From: Chloroflexota bacterium
Lineage (GTDB): Bacteria > Chloroflexota > Dehalococcoidia > Dehalococcoidales > UBA2162
Reading direction: 5' to 3'
NCBI GenBank assembly: GCA_016190825.1
Contig: JACPPV010000009.1
Coordinates: forward strand, 129,328-193,327
Length of the DNA: 64,000 nt
Shown in pieces: positions 45,635-54,729 of the stretch; within the stretch, counting starts at the first letter, position 1, and every line of letters starts with the position of its first letter. The position numbers and the translations under genes were made by a program. Under the pieces are notes generated by a model. That model saw nothing but the letters and a program-made list of their open reading frames with translations, searched no databases and was not told where the DNA came from.

Positions 45635-46786
45635 TTGTCACAAACGAACCCCTCACACAGATTACCGTATCACCGGATTGTCGTCAAGCTTGGCACAAGC
45701 CTGCTTACCAGCGGCACCGACCATCTGGACCCGGCGGTGATGGCTAATCTCGTGAGCCAGCTTGCTCAGCTTCACCGGCGGGGGGTGGAGCTGGTTGTAG
45801 TTACTTCAGGCGCTATCGCGGCGGGACGCTCGAGGCTCGGACTTGTCCAGGGGCGATCATCAAAGCACCGGGGTATTCCGCTCAAACAGGTGCTGGCTTC
45901 CGTAGGGCAAAGCCGGCTGATGAATGCCTACGAGCAACTGTTCACGGAGCATGGCATTACGGTCGCGCAGGCACTGCTGACGCGGGCTGACCTCATCGAC
46001 CGCGCCGGTTACCTTAATGCACGCAGCACCCTTATGGCTTTGCTTGAGCTGAGGGTAATCTGCGTCGTCAATGAAAATGACGTTGTTGCCGTAGACGAAC
46101 TTCAGGATACGCGGTTCGGGGACAATGACAACCTTTCAGCGATGGTGTCAAATCTCGTTGATGCTGACCTGCTGCTCATCCTTTCCGATATCGCCGGGCT
46201 GTACACTGCGGACCCGCACCGCTACCCCGATGCGCGCCTGGTCCCGCAGGTTGAGGCCATCACCCCTGAGATCGAGGGAATGGTCGCCGAATCCGCCGGC
46301 AATCTCGGCACCGGCGGCATGACAACGAAGATCGAAGCGGCCAAGCTGGCTACTACCTCCGGGGTATCCGTTGTCATTGCCGGGGGACGGGAGCCGGGGG
46401 TAATTAGCCGGGTCGCCGCAGGAGAACGCATCGGCACTTACTTCCCGGCTGCTACGAGTAAGAGAGAAAGCCGGGAGCGCTGGATGGTGAGCGGCCTTTC
46501 TACAAAAGGCAGCCTGATAGTGGATTCCGGTTGCGCCCGGGCTCTCAAGAGAGACAAGGGAAGCCTGCTGGCAGTGGGCATCGCAAGAGTTCGGGGTGAG
46601 TTTGAGCGCGGGGATGTGGTTGACATCTACGACCCGGATGGGAAACGGTGTGCCTGCGGCCTGACCAACTATAGCGCGGCGGATATCGAGAAGATAAAGG
46701 GCACGCGCTCCAGGGAGATTGCCTCCATTCTCGGCTACGACTACGGCACTGAGATTGTCCACCGGAACAATATGGTAATGCTGTGA
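45635..46786 (+). CDS. proB: glutamate 5-kinase
   Basis: The 383-residue enzyme has the amino-acid-kinase domain with RIVVKLGTSLLT, TSGAIAAGR, the NENDVVAVDEL loop, GDND and GTGGMTTKIEAA, followed by a PUA domain from about 290 (GSLIVDSGCARAL). It makes glutamyl phosphate for proline synthesis. The start is a TTG at 45635 with AAAAGGGA upstream. No proA follows. Confidence 0.94.
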   Translation: MSQTNPSHRLPYHRIVVKLGTSLLTSGTDHLDPAVMANLVSQLAQLHRRGVELVVVTSGAIAAGRSRLGLVQGRSSKHRGIPLKQVLASVGQSRLMNAYEQLFTEHGITVAQALLTRADLIDRAGYLNARSTLMALLELRVICVVNENDVVAVDELQDTRFGDNDNLSAMVSNLVDADLLLILSDIAGLYTADPHRYPDARLVPQVEAITPEIEGMVAESAGNLGTGGMTTKIEAAKLATTSGVSVVIAGGREPGVISRVAAGERIGTYFPAATSKRESRERWMVSGLSTKGSLIVDSGCARALKRDKGSLLAVGIARVRGEFERGDVVDIYDPDGKRCACGLTNYSAADIEKIKGTRSREIASILGYDYGTEIVHRNNMVML

Positions 46787-46891
46787 AGGCGCACGTTTTG
46801 CCACCTTCGTCCCGATTGAGCTTCCAATTGAAAACTCAAACATTCGCCAGCCAAAGGGGATGGCTCTCAGATATATAGTATCGGCGCAGAT

Positions 46892-47173
46892 TTAAGTCGC
46901 CCTATGAACCCAATCACCTTCTCTGGTTACTTCGCCGCTTTCCTCGAGGACTTCCAACACAGCTTCGGCAAGCTCCTTCGAGCTGGCAAAATCAAGGGTG
47001 CGATCGTCGCACCGGATCTCACGGGCAATTTCGCTCACCAGACAAGGGCCCCGGTTAAGCTGCGCTTTCACCAGGTCATGCAGGGCCTTCACACTGAAAT
47101 TGGCGCATATGCTATCTATCAAATATTGTAGAGATGCCACGCTATTTCTCCCATCATCCAGCCAGAGTCCCAA
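46892..47173 (-). CDS. hypothetical winged-helix-like protein, possibly frameshifted at its start
   Basis: The 93-codon frame from TTG at 47173 encodes a compact helical protein with LHDLVKAQLNRG and LVSEIAREI..., like a winged helix, then a helix and REGDWVHR. It follows the hydrolase gene. A better start, ATG at 47222, lies 2 nt after the hydrolase stop but in another frame. Loss of one base near 47190 would join it to this frame and give MVKAQNTES followed by VKILEKLGLWLD. That is either a real frameshift or a sequence error. The family is not recognised. Confidence 0.5.
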   Translation of the reverse strand: MGLWLDDGRNSVASLQYLIDSICANFSVKALHDLVKAQLNRGPCLVSEIAREIRCDDRTLDFASSKELAEAVLEVLEESGEVTREGDWVHRAT

Positions 47174-47224
47174 CTTTTCGAGGATTTTGACCGATGCTCT
47201 CGGTATTCTGCGCCTTCACCATGT

Positions 47225-47992
47225 TTAGCCCTGCAGATGCTGGCTAAAGAAGGCAAAGACCTTTTGCCAGGCATCCATTGCTTGCTGAGGACGGTAGGCT
47301 GTTCGATCGTAATACCAGAATCCGTGGCCCGCGCCATCATATCGGTGGAATTCGTAGGTTTTGCCATGCTTTTTGATCTCCGCTTCATGCCGTTCGACCA
47401 TTTCAGGAGAGGGATTCGTGTCATCATTACCAAAAATACCGAGCAAAGGGCATTGCAGGTCCTTCGTATATTGAATAGGCGCTACCGGTTGTTGGACGGT
47501 CAGCTCCTGTTCGGACATGACCACCCGGCCACCCCAGCAATCTACGGCAGCGCTGAAGCCATTTACACGGCATGCCACCAGGAAAGAATGGCGGCCGCCG
47601 GAACAAGTACCAATGATACCCACCCTGCCGTTGCTGGTCGGGAGTGCTTTCAGGTAACGCATCGCTGCTTCGCAATCGCCTATCACACTTTCGTCGCGTA
47701 CGCCGCCCTGCCCTCGCGCCGTAGCTGCAACTTCCTCAGGTGTTCCGTCCCCAAACCGCTGATAAAGGTTCGGACAGATGGCCGCGTACCCGTGCTGAGC
47801 AAACCGGCGGGCGGTCTCGCGATAAAACTCGTCCCATCCAGGAAGATGATGGACTAGAATGATACCGGGGAAAGGACCTGGCCCAAGCGGTCGCGCGAAA
47901 TAAGCATTGATCAACTCATTGTTATACTTCGTAATCGTCGCAGTTTCCGCTAACAACCCCTCGTAGGCATTGGTTCCAAACTGATTCCACAT
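47225..47992 (-). CDS. dienelactone hydrolase family protein
   Basis: The 255-residue alpha/beta hydrolase has the Cys nucleophile in GTCSGG, the Asp in GNDD, and the His in GAGHGF, the triad of dienelactone hydrolases. Sequence outside the triad fits the DLH family, which acts on lactones and small esters; the substrate is unknown. AAGGAGG precedes the ATG. The gene at 46892-47173 follows it. Confidence 0.9.
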   Translation of the reverse strand: MWNQFGTNAYEGLLAETATITKYNNELINAYFARPLGPGPFPGIILVHHLPGWDEFYRETARRFAQHGYAAICPNLYQRFGDGTPEEVAATARGQGGVRDESVIGDCEAAMRYLKALPTSNGRVGIIGTCSGGRHSFLVACRVNGFSAAVDCWGGRVVMSEQELTVQQPVAPIQYTKDLQCPLLGIFGNDDTNPSPEMVERHEAEIKKHGKTYEFHRYDGAGHGFWYYDRTAYRPQQAMDAWQKVFAFFSQHLQG

Positions 47993-48483
47993 GTTTCCTC
48001 CTTCTTTAGCCGTGTCTTAGAGATTATCTTTTGCTGACATCGGGTGTCAAGTTTCATCTCCACAAACTTTGCTCACAGATGGATGAGCCGAGTTACGGTG
48101 TCATGTGACAGGCAATTCTTTTGACCGTCAAAAACCGAACCATACCTGCGAAAGGTACATTTGGAGAAAGGTAAATCGATGCCATCCCATGAGCGGCTTA
48201 GAGAATAATTAAAAAACGTCTAGTACTTGGCTGTAATAGTAACTGTCACGATGTGCGCTTAATAAGACGAGAGGGGGGAAATCCAGACCACCTTTCCTTA
48301 TATCAATTGTGTACCCGGCCAATCCAAAGCACAAAACTGTGAGCGGATAGCTATTGGGTCGGAGATGCACCGAGCAAACCTTGTGGCGTTAACGCTGCCC
48401 CGTTCTGAACAGACTTCAGCAGTGATATTTTCTGTGTGAAGGCGTATAATTGGGGTCAAGTATGCAAGAGCATACTTTTTGCT
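47993..48483. other. intergenic region with a solo element end and a -10 box
   Basis: No convincing gene is seen. CTAGTACTTGG (48220-48230) resembles the end of the 181-bp element at 6014. A TATAAT at 48445-48450 probably serves the permease gene. Confidence 0.5.
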
Positions 48484-49722
48484 ATGGTATCAATAATCGT
48501 CCTTCTGTTGGTTTTCGTACTCATCGCGGTACGACAGATCGGCAGCTTTCGTTTCCAGATATGGCAGGTAATGCTTGTCGGTGCACTTGCTGTGTTGCTC
48601 ACCGGGCAAATTCCGCCGGTTCATGCCCTTAAAGCTATTAACCTTGATGTCATGCTCTTCCTATCCGGCATGTTCGTAGTAGGACAGGCGCTGGAGGAGA
48701 GCGGTTACCTTTCTCACCTTTCATTCCAGTTCTTCGGACGAACCAAATCAACGGACAGTCTTTTGCTGCTTATACTGTTCGGTACCGGGCTATTATCAGC
48801 TTTTTTAATGAATGACACCTTGGCTATTATCGGCACCCCTGTGATGCTAGATATTGCCAGAAAAACAGGCATACGCCCGAAGCTGCTGCTAATATCACTA
48901 GCTTTCTCCGTCACCATTGGCAGCGTAATGAGCCCTATCGGCAACCCGCAAAACTTGCTGATCGCGATTAACGGAGAAATTGCTAATCCATTCGTCACTT
49001 TCATCCGCTACCTAGCGGTGCCCACTTTCGTCAATCTTTTTCTAGCATACCTCATTATGAAGTTATTCTACCGAGAGCATTTCAAGAGGGAGCCACTGAA
49101 TCACTTTGCTGACCCCATTACAGACCCAAAGCTGGCACAATTATCGAAGGTATCCCTGATTATTATTGCCGTTCTAGTGCTCGCTAAGATAGCCACCGCT
49201 TTTCTGGGACTGAGTATTGATTTTCGCCTTACTTATATTGCCTTGGCGGCAGCATTGCCTATTATCTTGTTGTATCCTCATCGTCTAAGGATTGTCCATA
49301 GAATCGATTGGCCTACCCTGATTTTCTTTGCGGCGATGTTCGTCCTGATGGAGAGTGTCTGGGACTCCGGCTACTTCCAAAGCGTGATTGCTGACCTGCG
49401 CCTGAACCTTTATTCCGCCAGTACCATTATGGTAGTAAGCGTCACGTTAAGCCAGCTAATCTCAAATGTACCTCTGGTAGCCCTCTATCTGCCTGTGCTG
49501 GGTCGTCTGGGTACAGGGACAAAGGAAATGATGGCTCTGGCAGCAGGTAGCACCATTGCCGGTAATTTTTCCATTCTCGGCGCAGCAAGCAACGTTATCA
49601 TTATCCAAAATGCTGAAAGAAAGGCAGGGGAAACATTGACTTTCTGGGAGTATGTCAGGATAGGTGTCCCCATGACGGTAGCGAACATACTAGTCTACTG
49701 GTTGTTTCTTCTGCTTTTCTAA
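48484..49722 (+). CDS. ArsB/NhaD/SLC13-type ion permease
   Basis: The 412-residue protein has about 11 membrane helices and the ion transporter superfamily signatures: INLDVMLFLSGMFVVGQAL, SAFLMNDTLAIIGTP, SVMSPIGNPQNLL, and in the second half NVPLVALYLP and ILGAASNVIII. These pairs of re-entrant loops bind ions. Relatives move arsenite, citrate, sulfate or Na+/H+; the substrate is open. ATG at 48484 is favoured because TATAAT (48445-48450) would lie inside a longer frame from GTG at 48436. Confidence 0.85.
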   Translation: MVSIIVLLLVFVLIAVRQIGSFRFQIWQVMLVGALAVLLTGQIPPVHALKAINLDVMLFLSGMFVVGQALEESGYLSHLSFQFFGRTKSTDSLLLLILFGTGLLSAFLMNDTLAIIGTPVMLDIARKTGIRPKLLLISLAFSVTIGSVMSPIGNPQNLLIAINGEIANPFVTFIRYLAVPTFVNLFLAYLIMKLFYREHFKREPLNHFADPITDPKLAQLSKVSLIIIAVLVLAKIATAFLGLSIDFRLTYIALAAALPIILLYPHRLRIVHRIDWPTLIFFAAMFVLMESVWDSGYFQSVIADLRLNLYSASTIMVVSVTLSQLISNVPLVALYLPVLGRLGTGTKEMMALAAGSTIAGNFSILGAASNVIIIQNAERKAGETLTFWEYVRIGVPMTVANILVYWLFLLLF

Positions 49723-49887
49723 TAGTCCTATTTTACTGCCTCTTTCAAACAAGTGTCTCAGAGTTTGCTTCGGGTCTTGACGATTTAAGAGTCACACACT
49801 TGACAAGTAAGCGGAGATGAACTAGGATGAACTAAAATTGGCCCAGAAACTTTGAAGAAAATCGACCATTAATGCGGAGAGAACAGG

Positions 49888-50463
49888 ATGACGAAAGTTT
49901 TGCTTGGTCCCAAGACTTTGACATACCCGTGGCCAGTATTTTTGGTCGGCGCAAACATTGATAATAGACCTAATTTCACTGCAATTTCATGGTGTGGTAA
50001 CATCAGTGGGAATCCCCCAACGATCGTTGTCGGCATACGACCGGCTCGCTATACTTATGGAGGAATAAAACAAAATCTGACCTTTTCCGTAAATCTCCCT
50101 CCTCTTGGCATGATGAAGAAAACGGACTACTGTGGACTTACCTCTGGCTCCAAAGTGGATAAGGTAAAAGACTGTCAGTTTAATGTCTTTTACGGTAAGC
50201 TGGGCAGCGCTCCCTTGATTGAGGAATGTTCACTCAATGTCGAATGCAAAGTCTTACATGTACTGGATTTGGGGAGCCATTCGCTTATTGTGGGCACAGT
50301 TGAAGAAACCCATGTCTCCGAAGATTGTCTCACTAACGGCAAGCCCGACATCGAGAAACTGAGGCCTTTTATCTGTACCGTAGGTCCAGTTCGTCAGTAC
50401 CAATCTGTAGGAAGAGTGATAGGTGAAGCGTGGCGTAGTGGCTGGGAACTTCAGGCAAAGTAA
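49888..50463 (+). CDS. flavin reductase-like FMN-binding protein
   Basis: The 191-residue protein is of the flavin reductase-like (FlaRed) family, with YPWPVFLVGAN, NFTAISWCGNISGNPPTIVVGIRP, TFSVNLPP and the CGLTSGSKVDK loop. Such proteins bind FMN, reduce flavins, or act with rubredoxin-type partners in anaerobes. The ATG has GGAGAGAACAGG upstream. It lies beside the IS3 remnant and is otherwise alone. Confidence 0.88.
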   Translation: MTKVLLGPKTLTYPWPVFLVGANIDNRPNFTAISWCGNISGNPPTIVVGIRPARYTYGGIKQNLTFSVNLPPLGMMKKTDYCGLTSGSKVDKVKDCQFNVFYGKLGSAPLIEECSLNVECKVLHVLDLGSHSLIVGTVEETHVSEDCLTNGKPDIEKLRPFICTVGPVRQYQSVGRVIGEAWRSGWELQAK

Positions 50464-50466
50464 TTG

Positions 50467-50929
50467 TACTGGTCAAGGAAAAACGGACAGCCGATTAAGA
50501 GTCTGCCGCGTAACTGATACATAATACGCCGGCTGCCATAAGTGTAGCGGGACTGCCAGTGGGCCTCTCTGATCCGCGCAATCAACTCCGCCCGCCTGAT
50601 AGTCTTACCTCTCCTCCGTAGAAACCCGTAGTAAGCCGCTATGGCTGACTTCCAGCACTCGCGAGATCAGCCGGACCGGGTATTCGTAACGGTGACGGTA
50701 AGTGAAGCCGTTTCAATTCCTCGACCTCACCAGCCTGGCGCCCGGTTCCGGGAAGCGCATTCTCCTTCTTCTGCAAATACTCCCGCTTCCAGCGAGCCAG
50801 CATATGGCTGTGGATACCCAGATTCCTGGCCGCTTCCGCGATGGTACAGCCGTGGTCGATAACCAGTCCTACCGCCTCACTCTTGAATTCCGCCGTGTAC
50901 TTTCTCCTCTTCCGCTCGGTCAACTGCAC
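50467..50929 (-). pseudogene. degenerate IS3-family transposase (orfA plus orfB fragments)
   Basis: The 5' part is an IS3 orfA start: KYTAEFKSEAVGLV with the HTH IAEAARNLGIHSHMLARWKREY. Then the coiled-coil part is missing, and in another frame come fragments of orfB: YEYPVRLISRVLEVSHSG, YYGFLRRRGK, and AHWQSRYTYGSRRIMYQL. At least two frame changes and a deletion are needed, so the copy is dead. No DDE catalytic part is present. The frame of 96 codons from 50929 is only the first piece. Sharp ends were not found. Confidence 0.8.
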
Positions 50930-51204
50930 ACCTCCTGTCGCTCATTTTACTCGACTCCTCTTGAGATGTACGTTTTACTAGACCACATTACCACATGGTG
51001 CTTGCCCGCCCGATCAGTCTTGATGAAAACCCTTTTTCCATCGTTCATTTGATAAGACACTTTTATTACAAGCGGCTTTGAACACTCTGTTGCCAACATG
51101 ACATTATTTACGATTTCTCTTCTCGGGAAACATCCGGATCTCGGGTCAATATGGGCATGTTCGTATGGACATATCGGTTTTTGGGGCCGGCAGGCAGCCA
51201 ATGC

Positions 51205-51210
51205 TATAAT
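51205..51210 (+). promoter_or_regulatory. -10 box upstream of the PD-(D/E)XK gene
   Basis: TATAAT lies 88 nt before the ATG at 51299; no clear -35 was found. Confidence 0.4.
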
Positions 51211-51298
51211 GCTGCAAAACCATTCACCGAGGGGCAGATAAGAAACAAAGCAGTCGGAGGAAAGGAAGGCTGAAGACGCGGGAAAAAGGAGGCGTATT

Positions 51299-52498
51299 AT
51301 GCCCGTATATTCTCACTCCCAACTTAGCACATACGAAGAGTGCCCGCTGAAATTCAAGTTGTGCTACCGGGACAAGATCAAGAGGGACAGAGAAGGGATC
51401 GAGGCGTTTCTTGGAAGCATGGTCCATGAGGCTCTAAGAAAATGCTATGACGATGCACGGCGCTCCAGGCTGAATACCTTGGATGAGATCCTCGCCGGCT
51501 ATGACAGCCTCTGGTTGAAGAACTGGCATGACGATATCATCATCAGCCGGAAAGAAATGGCCGCTGACCATTATCGGGCTTCGGGCAAAAAGATGCTTGA
51601 GACCTATTACCAGCGCCATGCCCCCTTTAACAGAGATATCACGCTCGGCACGGAGATGTGGGTCACCTTCTCCCTTGATGAAGCCAACAAGTACCGACTT
51701 CGGGGAATCATTGACCGCCTGTCGCTGACACCGGATGGCGTTCACCACATCAACGACTACAAGACATCTGCCCACCTACCGGGCCAGGAAGAAGTTGATA
51801 ACGACCGTCAACTTGCCCTATATCAAATCGGAGTCCAGAAGAAATGGCCTGACATCAAGGACGTGAAGCTTGTCTGGCACTACCTTGCCTTCGACCGCGA
51901 GCTTGTCTCGGCGCGGCATCCCGCGGAAAAACTCGCCAGGCTGGCAGTAGACACTATCAAGCTTATCGACGAAATAGAGGCGACTGAGGAGTTCTCGCCG
52001 CGGGAATCACTTCTGTGCGACTGGTGTGAGTACCCGGACCTCTGCCCCAACCGGAAGCATTTCTTTACCCTTGAGGCCTTGCCCGCCAACGAATACCTTA
52101 AGGAGCCCGGCGTTGTCCTGGTCAACCAGTATGCCAAGCTACGTGAAGAAGCCAGGAAGATCGACGAGGAGACGGCCCTGGTCAAAGAGGCCCTCGTTGA
52201 GTACGCCAGACGAGCAGGAGTAACGGCAATCAGGGGAAGCGACCGGCAGGTAAGGGTGAAGTTTGATGAAAAGCTCAAGTTCCCGGGCAGGAAAGAACCG
52301 GGGCGGAAAGAGCTTGACGAAACAATTATGGAAGCCGGGAAGTGGCAGGAGGTCTCCCAGCTTGATACGACAGCGCTGGCCAGGGCGATTCAGGAAGAAC
52401 TCTGGGACATAAAGCTGATTGAAAAGGTAGTGAAACACGGAAGCCTCGAGGAAACCAGCGCTGTCTACCTGTCAAAATTGAAGGACGATGAGAAATAG
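51299..52498 (+). CDS. PD-(D/E)XK nuclease with Fe-S cluster (RecB/AddB/Cas4-like)
   Basis: The 399-residue protein has the RecB-type nuclease core: His43, Asp139 in GIIDRL, Asp153-Tyr-Lys155, and Gln171 in QLALYQ. Cys15 and Cys240, Cys243, Cys249 match the four ligands of the Cas4/AddB [4Fe-4S] cluster. A coiled region and a charged C-terminus follow. The ATG has AAGGAGG upstream. No CRISPR, addA or recombination partner is in the window, so its role, probably in DNA end processing, is open. Confidence 0.88.
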   Translation: MPVYSHSQLSTYEECPLKFKLCYRDKIKRDREGIEAFLGSMVHEALRKCYDDARRSRLNTLDEILAGYDSLWLKNWHDDIIISRKEMAADHYRASGKKMLETYYQRHAPFNRDITLGTEMWVTFSLDEANKYRLRGIIDRLSLTPDGVHHINDYKTSAHLPGQEEVDNDRQLALYQIGVQKKWPDIKDVKLVWHYLAFDRELVSARHPAEKLARLAVDTIKLIDEIEATEEFSPRESLLCDWCEYPDLCPNRKHFFTLEALPANEYLKEPGVVLVNQYAKLREEARKIDEETALVKEALVEYARRAGVTAIRGSDRQVRVKFDEKLKFPGRKEPGRKELDETIMEAGKWQEVSQLDTTALARAIQEELWDIKLIEKVVKHGSLEETSAVYLSKLKDDEK

Positions 52499-52689
52499 CT
52501 GAGCCAGCCATGGGGAGTCCGCCCAAAGCCGGGCAATCCCTTTCCGGTTTTCTTTCAATAAGGCTTACGTAGTGAACGGTGAATAATTACGTATCTTTAC
52601 GAATGCAAACAGGCTGGCGCTTGGCTCATAATATACTATCATGCGCCCGAAATATGGACCGTCAATGCAGGATGGAGGCAGGGTGATAT

Positions 52690-53349
52690 ATGGAAATGTT
52701 GAAAGAAACGACAGTTCTGCCCAGGCTGGGTGACCCGGCGCCCGATTTCACGGCAAAAAGCACCCACGGGCTGGTGAAGCTCAAAGACTACGCGGATAAA
52801 TGGCTGGTCTTTTTCTCGCATCCGGCAGACTTCACCCCCGTCTGTACAACGGAGTTTCTGGCGTTTGCGGAAATCTATCCCTCCCTGAAGGAAAAAGGCG
52901 TCGAACTCCTGGGTCTGAGCGTGGACAGTGTAACCTCGCACATCGCCTGGGTGCGGAACATCGAGGAAAAGACGGGAGTAAGAATCCCTTTCCCCATAAT
53001 CGCTGACCTGAGCAAAGAGGTCTCACTCGCTTACGGCATGGTCCATCCCGGGCAAAGCACTACCGAAACCGTGCGGTGCGTTTTCATCATCGACCCCAGG
53101 CAGGTTATCAGGACTATACTCTACTACCCGATGAGCACCGGCAGAAACATGTCAGAAATTGTCAGAATCATGGAAGCTTTACAAACAACTGACAGGTACA
53201 AGGTATCAACCCCAGCCAACTGGATGCACGGCGAACCGGTTGTACTGCCTCCACCATCGACTCAGGAGGCGGCCGAGGAAAGACTAAGACAGGGCTATGA
53301 GTGCGTAGACTGGTACCTCTGCAAGAAGTCTCTGCCGGCAGAAGGATAA
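52690..53349 (+). CDS. 1-Cys/Prx6-type peroxiredoxin
   Basis: The 219-residue peroxidase has FSHPADFTPVCTTE, with the peroxidatic Cys52 and Thr49, and Arg in ETVRCVFIIDP. Length fits the Prx6 class. Two further Cys near 206 and 212 (ECVDWYLC) could form a disulfide with the active Cys, as in some archaeal members. It reduces peroxides, useful for an anaerobe. GGAGGCAGGGTG lies upstream of the ATG. It stands alone. Confidence 0.93.
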   Translation: MEMLKETTVLPRLGDPAPDFTAKSTHGLVKLKDYADKWLVFFSHPADFTPVCTTEFLAFAEIYPSLKEKGVELLGLSVDSVTSHIAWVRNIEEKTGVRIPFPIIADLSKEVSLAYGMVHPGQSTTETVRCVFIIDPRQVIRTILYYPMSTGRNMSEIVRIMEALQTTDRYKVSTPANWMHGEPVVLPPPSTQEAAEERLRQGYECVDWYLCKKSLPAEG

Positions 53350-53487
53350 CGCTCTTTGCCTCTGCCCTTCACCACACGTTTTGTAACTATGGTCACGGAC
53401 GAACATGCCCGTATTGCCCGATAATCCATAGCGGCAGTTTGATGGCAAGTGCTGGTCGGCAGGAATACGCTCCGGAGGGTAGATGAC

Positions 53488-54414
53488 ATGGAGACGAGAA
53501 AAAGTCTGTTGAGAGAATTGCGTCAGCAGGCCAAGAAGGTCTACCTGGAGGAAGCCGCAGAGTTTCAGGAGCAGCCGGTCAGGGAGGTCCAGAGGCTGAT
53601 ACACTCACTGGCCATCGAGCTGGCGGACCTGGAGAAGGAAAATGAGAAACTTGTCCTCGCGAACGCTGACCTTCAAGAGCAACAGTCCGAGTACGCCAGC
53701 CATTTTGACTTTGCGCCCGTTGCCTACTTCGATCTGGACAGGGACTGCAACGTCATAAAGGCTAATTTCCTTGCAAGTACGATGCTAGGTGCCTCAAGGA
53801 GCAAGCTTATAGGGATGGATTTCAGCACGTTCATCGCGCCGCAGTATCGACATACTTTCGATACGTCTTGTCGCGACCTGGAACGGGAGGGAGAAATCCA
53901 GAGATTTGAAATAGAAATGCTGAGAAAAGACGGCACCAGCTTCTATGCCCATCTGGAAGTGGTAGCCATCTACGGCAAAGCGGGCATAATCTACCGGATG
54001 GCCGCCCAGGACATCACCGAGCATCGGCTGACACTAAGAGCCCTTGAGGAGAGCGAAAAACGCTTCCGCAGCACGCTGGACAACTTGCGGGAAGGCTGCG
54101 TTATCCTTGATTCTAGCTGGCGCTACTTGTACGCCAACGATGCCTCCATCAGGTTTGCCCGCCGGACAAAGGAACAACGGCTCGGTCACACCATGCTGGA
54201 AGTATATCCCGGTATCGAGAAGACAGAGGCGTTTGCCAGACTGCGGAGGTGTATGGAACAGCGCATCGCGAATACATACGAGACCGAGTTCACCTTTCCG
54301 GAAGGCATTACGGCCTGGTTTGAAGTCCATGTCGAGCCGGTGCCAGAGGGCATATTCGTCCTTTACCTGGACATAACCGAGCGCAAACAGAAAGAGCTGG
54401 CGAAAGTCTGCTAG
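53488..54414 (+). CDS. two-PAS-domain protein without output domain
   Basis: The 308-residue protein has an N-terminal coiled coil (about 20-75), a PAS domain with a PAC segment (about 78-185; FDFAPVAYFDLD, GMDFSTFI, YRMAAQDIT) and a second PAS (about 192-305; ESEKRFRSTLDNLREG, FVLYLDITERK). After DITERKQ, where a kinase or cyclase normally follows, it stops within 8 residues. It is either a complete PAS sensor or a truncated kinase. ATG at 53488 follows GGAGGG. Confidence 0.85.
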   Translation: METRKSLLRELRQQAKKVYLEEAAEFQEQPVREVQRLIHSLAIELADLEKENEKLVLANADLQEQQSEYASHFDFAPVAYFDLDRDCNVIKANFLASTMLGASRSKLIGMDFSTFIAPQYRHTFDTSCRDLEREGEIQRFEIEMLRKDGTSFYAHLEVVAIYGKAGIIYRMAAQDITEHRLTLRALEESEKRFRSTLDNLREGCVILDSSWRYLYANDASIRFARRTKEQRLGHTMLEVYPGIEKTEAFARLRRCMEQRIANTYETEFTFPEGITAWFEVHVEPVPEGIFVLYLDITERKQKELAKVC

Positions 54415-54729
54415 CGTGGTGTGTTTAACCCTTCATACCCCATTCGAAATCATACTGACGAAAAGCCTGGTATCCAGACAAGAAGCGCGGACTGAAGTCC
54501 AGCCTCCTCGCAATGCTACTGGATGCGTAACGTCACTTTCAAATCACTACACTGATGTGTCCTGGGCATTCATTGAATGATTCCTCTCCCCTAATAAAAG
54601 AGGCTTAATGAGGATGAAACGCAAACCGAGGCTCGACCCTCTCACCCCCTTCGGCAAGCTCAGAACAGGTCTAACTCTTTTCCTTTTCCCCATTTCCATC
54701 TACCCCGTTCATATGGTAACATTCTGGTT
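54415..54729. other. intergenic region without a recognised gene
   Basis: Nothing coding is seen in these 315 bp. A short piece near 54646-54668 resembles part of the CCGTTCG repeat (CCTTCGGCAAGCTCAGAACAGG). Confidence 0.4.

Noticed and set aside
50947..51099. A 50-codon minus-strand frame upstream of the IS3 remnant
   Set aside because: It looks protein-like (KVSYQMNDGKRVFIKTD) but has no family, a poor start, and could be part of an IS end or a gene fragment cut by it.
54634..54668. Short fragment like the CCGTTCG repeat
   Set aside because: Only about 20 bp match and no ends are visible.
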